From the NCBI RefSeq assembly GCF_029714365.1, contig NZ_CP121660.1:1240001-1304000 (forward strand): 64,000 nucleotides of DNA. Reading direction: 5' to 3'. Within the stretch, counting starts at the first letter, position 1. Each line of letters opens with the position of its first letter. Below the pieces are notes generated by a model that made no database searches, had not been told where the DNA came from, and saw nothing but the letters and a program-made list of their open reading frames with translations. A program made the translations under genes and the position numbers. Of this stretch, positions 62,872-64,000 are shown one piece after another. The stretch is from Sinorhizobium terangae. GTDB taxonomy: Bacteria > Pseudomonadota > Alphaproteobacteria > Rhizobiales > Rhizobiaceae.

Positions 62872-64000
62872 ATGTCTATGCGCGCGTTTGTCGGCCTTTC
62901 CACCCTTCTTCTCACGCTCGCCTCCCTCAGTTCACCTGCTGCGGCGGCTGAAACGAGCCGCACAATCGAGATTACGCAAGACGGCGATTATTTCGGGTTC
63001 GATCTTCGCACCGAGCAGAATGTCTCGCTTCGGCAGTGCGAGACCGCCTGCATCGCCGACCAGGCCTGCCGCGCCTTCACCTACAATCCAAAGGTGAGGT
63101 GGTGCTTCCTGAAATCCGACTTCAATCAGTTGAACACCTTCAAAGGGGCGATCGCCGGCAAAGTCGTCGAGACGGGCAGCGTCCAGCCCGATATCGGCGC
63201 GCCATCGCGTCTCTCTTTCATCTCAGACGATCTGTTGCAGCAGGCGCGTGACGTCAAGGCGAACCTAGCGCTCACAGAGGATCAACAGGGTTTCGGCGTC
63301 AACGGTCTGATCGAAGCCGCCCGGAGCGAGTTGACAGCCGGCAACATCGAGAATGCGCTGAAAGGCTTTCGCGGTGCGCTGGCGGTAACGCTGGATGACG
63401 GCGAATTGTGGCTGGAGACGGCGCGTGCAGCCAACCGGATCACTGGCAACACTGAGATTGCCGGCCAGGCAGCGCTTGCCGCCCTCAACGGCTATCAACT
63501 GACCCGCACGACCGAGAGCCGGGCAGACGCGCTCGCCGTTCTCGCCAAATCGCTCGAAAACACAGAGAACTATCGCGCCGCCCTCAACGCCTACAAGGCG
63601 AGCCTCGAACTCGTGCAGGCGAAGACGGTCGAAACGGCCTACCTCGATCTCAGGGCGCGGCAGGGGTTCCGCGTCACCGACCATACGATCGATGCCGACA
63701 GCGCCAGCCCGCGTGCCTGCGTCCAGTTCTCCGAGCAGCTCGTCAAGAACGGAACGGACTACGCCTCGTTCGTCACTCTCGATGGCAAGGCTCCCAAGGC
63801 GGTCGAGGCCAAGGGAAACGAGATTTGCGTCGAGGGCCTGTCGCACGGGCAACGCTACAAGCTTGTGCTGAGGCAGGGCCTGCCCTCCTCCGTCGACGAG
63901 GTCATCGAAACGCCCGTCAGTCTCGACATCTATGTCAAGGATCGCTCGCCAATGGTGCGCTTCACCGGCGACAGCTTCGTGCTGCCGTCGACCGCACGGC
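62872..64000 (+). CDS. Bacterial alpha-2-macroglobulin, N-terminal part (runs off the window)
   Basis: The frame is open to the window edge (376 codons). It starts with a signal peptide (FVGLSTLLLTLASLSSPAA, cleavage after AAA near 24), then a PAN/apple-type domain with CETACIADQACRAFTYN and WCFLKSDFNQ (about 25-105). Next is a helical repeat-like region (about 125-255), then beta-rich sequence with GLSHGQRYKLVLRQGLPS, matching the first macroglobulin domains of bacterial alpha-2-macroglobulins. These large periplasmic proteins trap proteases. GGGGAGGACTT precedes the ATG. The thioester region lies outside the window. Confidence 0.82.
   Translation, partial: MSMRAFVGLSTLLLTLASLSSPAAAAETSRTIEITQDGDYFGFDLRTEQNVSLRQCETACIADQACRAFTYNPKVRWCFLKSDFNQLNTFKGAIAGKVVETGSVQPDIGAPSRLSFISDDLLQQARDVKANLALTEDQQGFGVNGLIEAARSELTAGNIENALKGFRGALAVTLDDGELWLETARAANRITGNTEIAGQAALAALNGYQLTRTTESRADALAVLAKSLENTENYRAALNAYKASLELVQAKTVETAYLDLRARQGFRVTDHTIDADSASPRACVQFSEQLVKNGTDYASFVTLDGKAPKAVEAKGNEICVEGLSHGQRYKLVLRQGLPSSVDEVIETPVSLDIYVKDRSPMVRFTGDSFVLPSTAR

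Overview
The window reads as a chromid or megaplasmid segment of a Sinorhizobium (Ensifer)-type alphaproteobacterium. The reasons are the high-GC codon use, dense catabolic operons each paired with an ABC importer, the hut gene order, the ehu/eut ectoine genes, and short nested palindromes of the type scattered between rhizobial genes. This assignment is inferred from gene content; no marker gene is present. No rRNA, tRNA, CRISPR array, transposase, integrase or replication origin was seen.

Layout. (1) 0.6-5.9 kb, plus strand: histidine degradation operon hutI-hutH-hutG-hutU, with a palindrome over its probable -10 box and a strong terminator after it. (2) 5.9-12.7 kb, minus strand: a probable operon of RidA, an RpiR/SIS regulator, an SDR, a GH20 hexosaminidase, an M81 (MlrC-type) hydrolase and an MFS carrier. 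It diverges from a plus-strand pair at 12.8-14.8 kb, an NTF2-like protein plus a second M81 protein. The substrate is unknown. (3) 15.0 kb: a small rhizobial ORF with a very good ribosome binding site. (4) 15.5-27.9 kb, minus strand: eleven tightly packed genes in which heterotetrameric sarcosine oxidase (soxBDAG) and purU are interleaved with ectoine/hydroxyectoine degradation genes (eutB, eutC, doeA/eutD, doeB/eutE) and two more creatinase-fold M24 proteins. (5) 28.1-35.5 kb, plus strand and divergent: ectoine importer ehuBCDA, a GntR regulator, AsnC/DoeX, and the aldehyde dehydrogenase and aminotransferase (ssd/doeC, atf/doeD) that finish the pathway. (6) 35.6-41.4 kb, minus: a glyoxalase-fold protein and a sugar-type ABC importer with a Gfo/Idh/MocA dehydrogenase. 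(7) 41.6-45.6 kb, minus: an OsmF/YehZYXW-type osmoprotectant importer. (8) 45.8-51.4 kb: a flavin disulfide oxidoreductase, DDAH, a DUF2231 membrane protein, OsmC, an exported protein and several gene remnants. (9) 51.5-56.5 kb, minus: a deoxyribose-type cluster deoR-deoC-ALDH16-rbsD/fucU. (10) 56.6-62.7 kb: a GntR/FCD regulator divergent from a polyamine-type ABC importer ending in a hydantoin-racemase-like gene. (11) 62.9 kb to the end: the N-terminus of a bacterial alpha-2-macroglobulin.

How the genes work together. Regions 3-7 centre on compatible solutes. Ectoine is imported (Ehu), its ring is opened (DoeA/EutD), the product is deacetylated (DoeB/EutE) and then transaminated and oxidised to aspartate (DoeD, DoeC). 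Sarcosine oxidase and PurU handle methylated glycine and its one-carbon unit, and the OsmF-type importer brings in betaine-like solutes. EutA, normally found with EutB and EutC, is not in the window, and neither is HutF, which the HutG type here requires.

The most unusual features are the co-transcribed ectoine-sarcosine operon with three creatinase-like proteins, the uncharacterised two-M81 divergon with a GH20 enzyme, the ALDH16-deoC pairing with an Escherichia coli-like deo operator half, and a recurring nested-palindrome repeat family.
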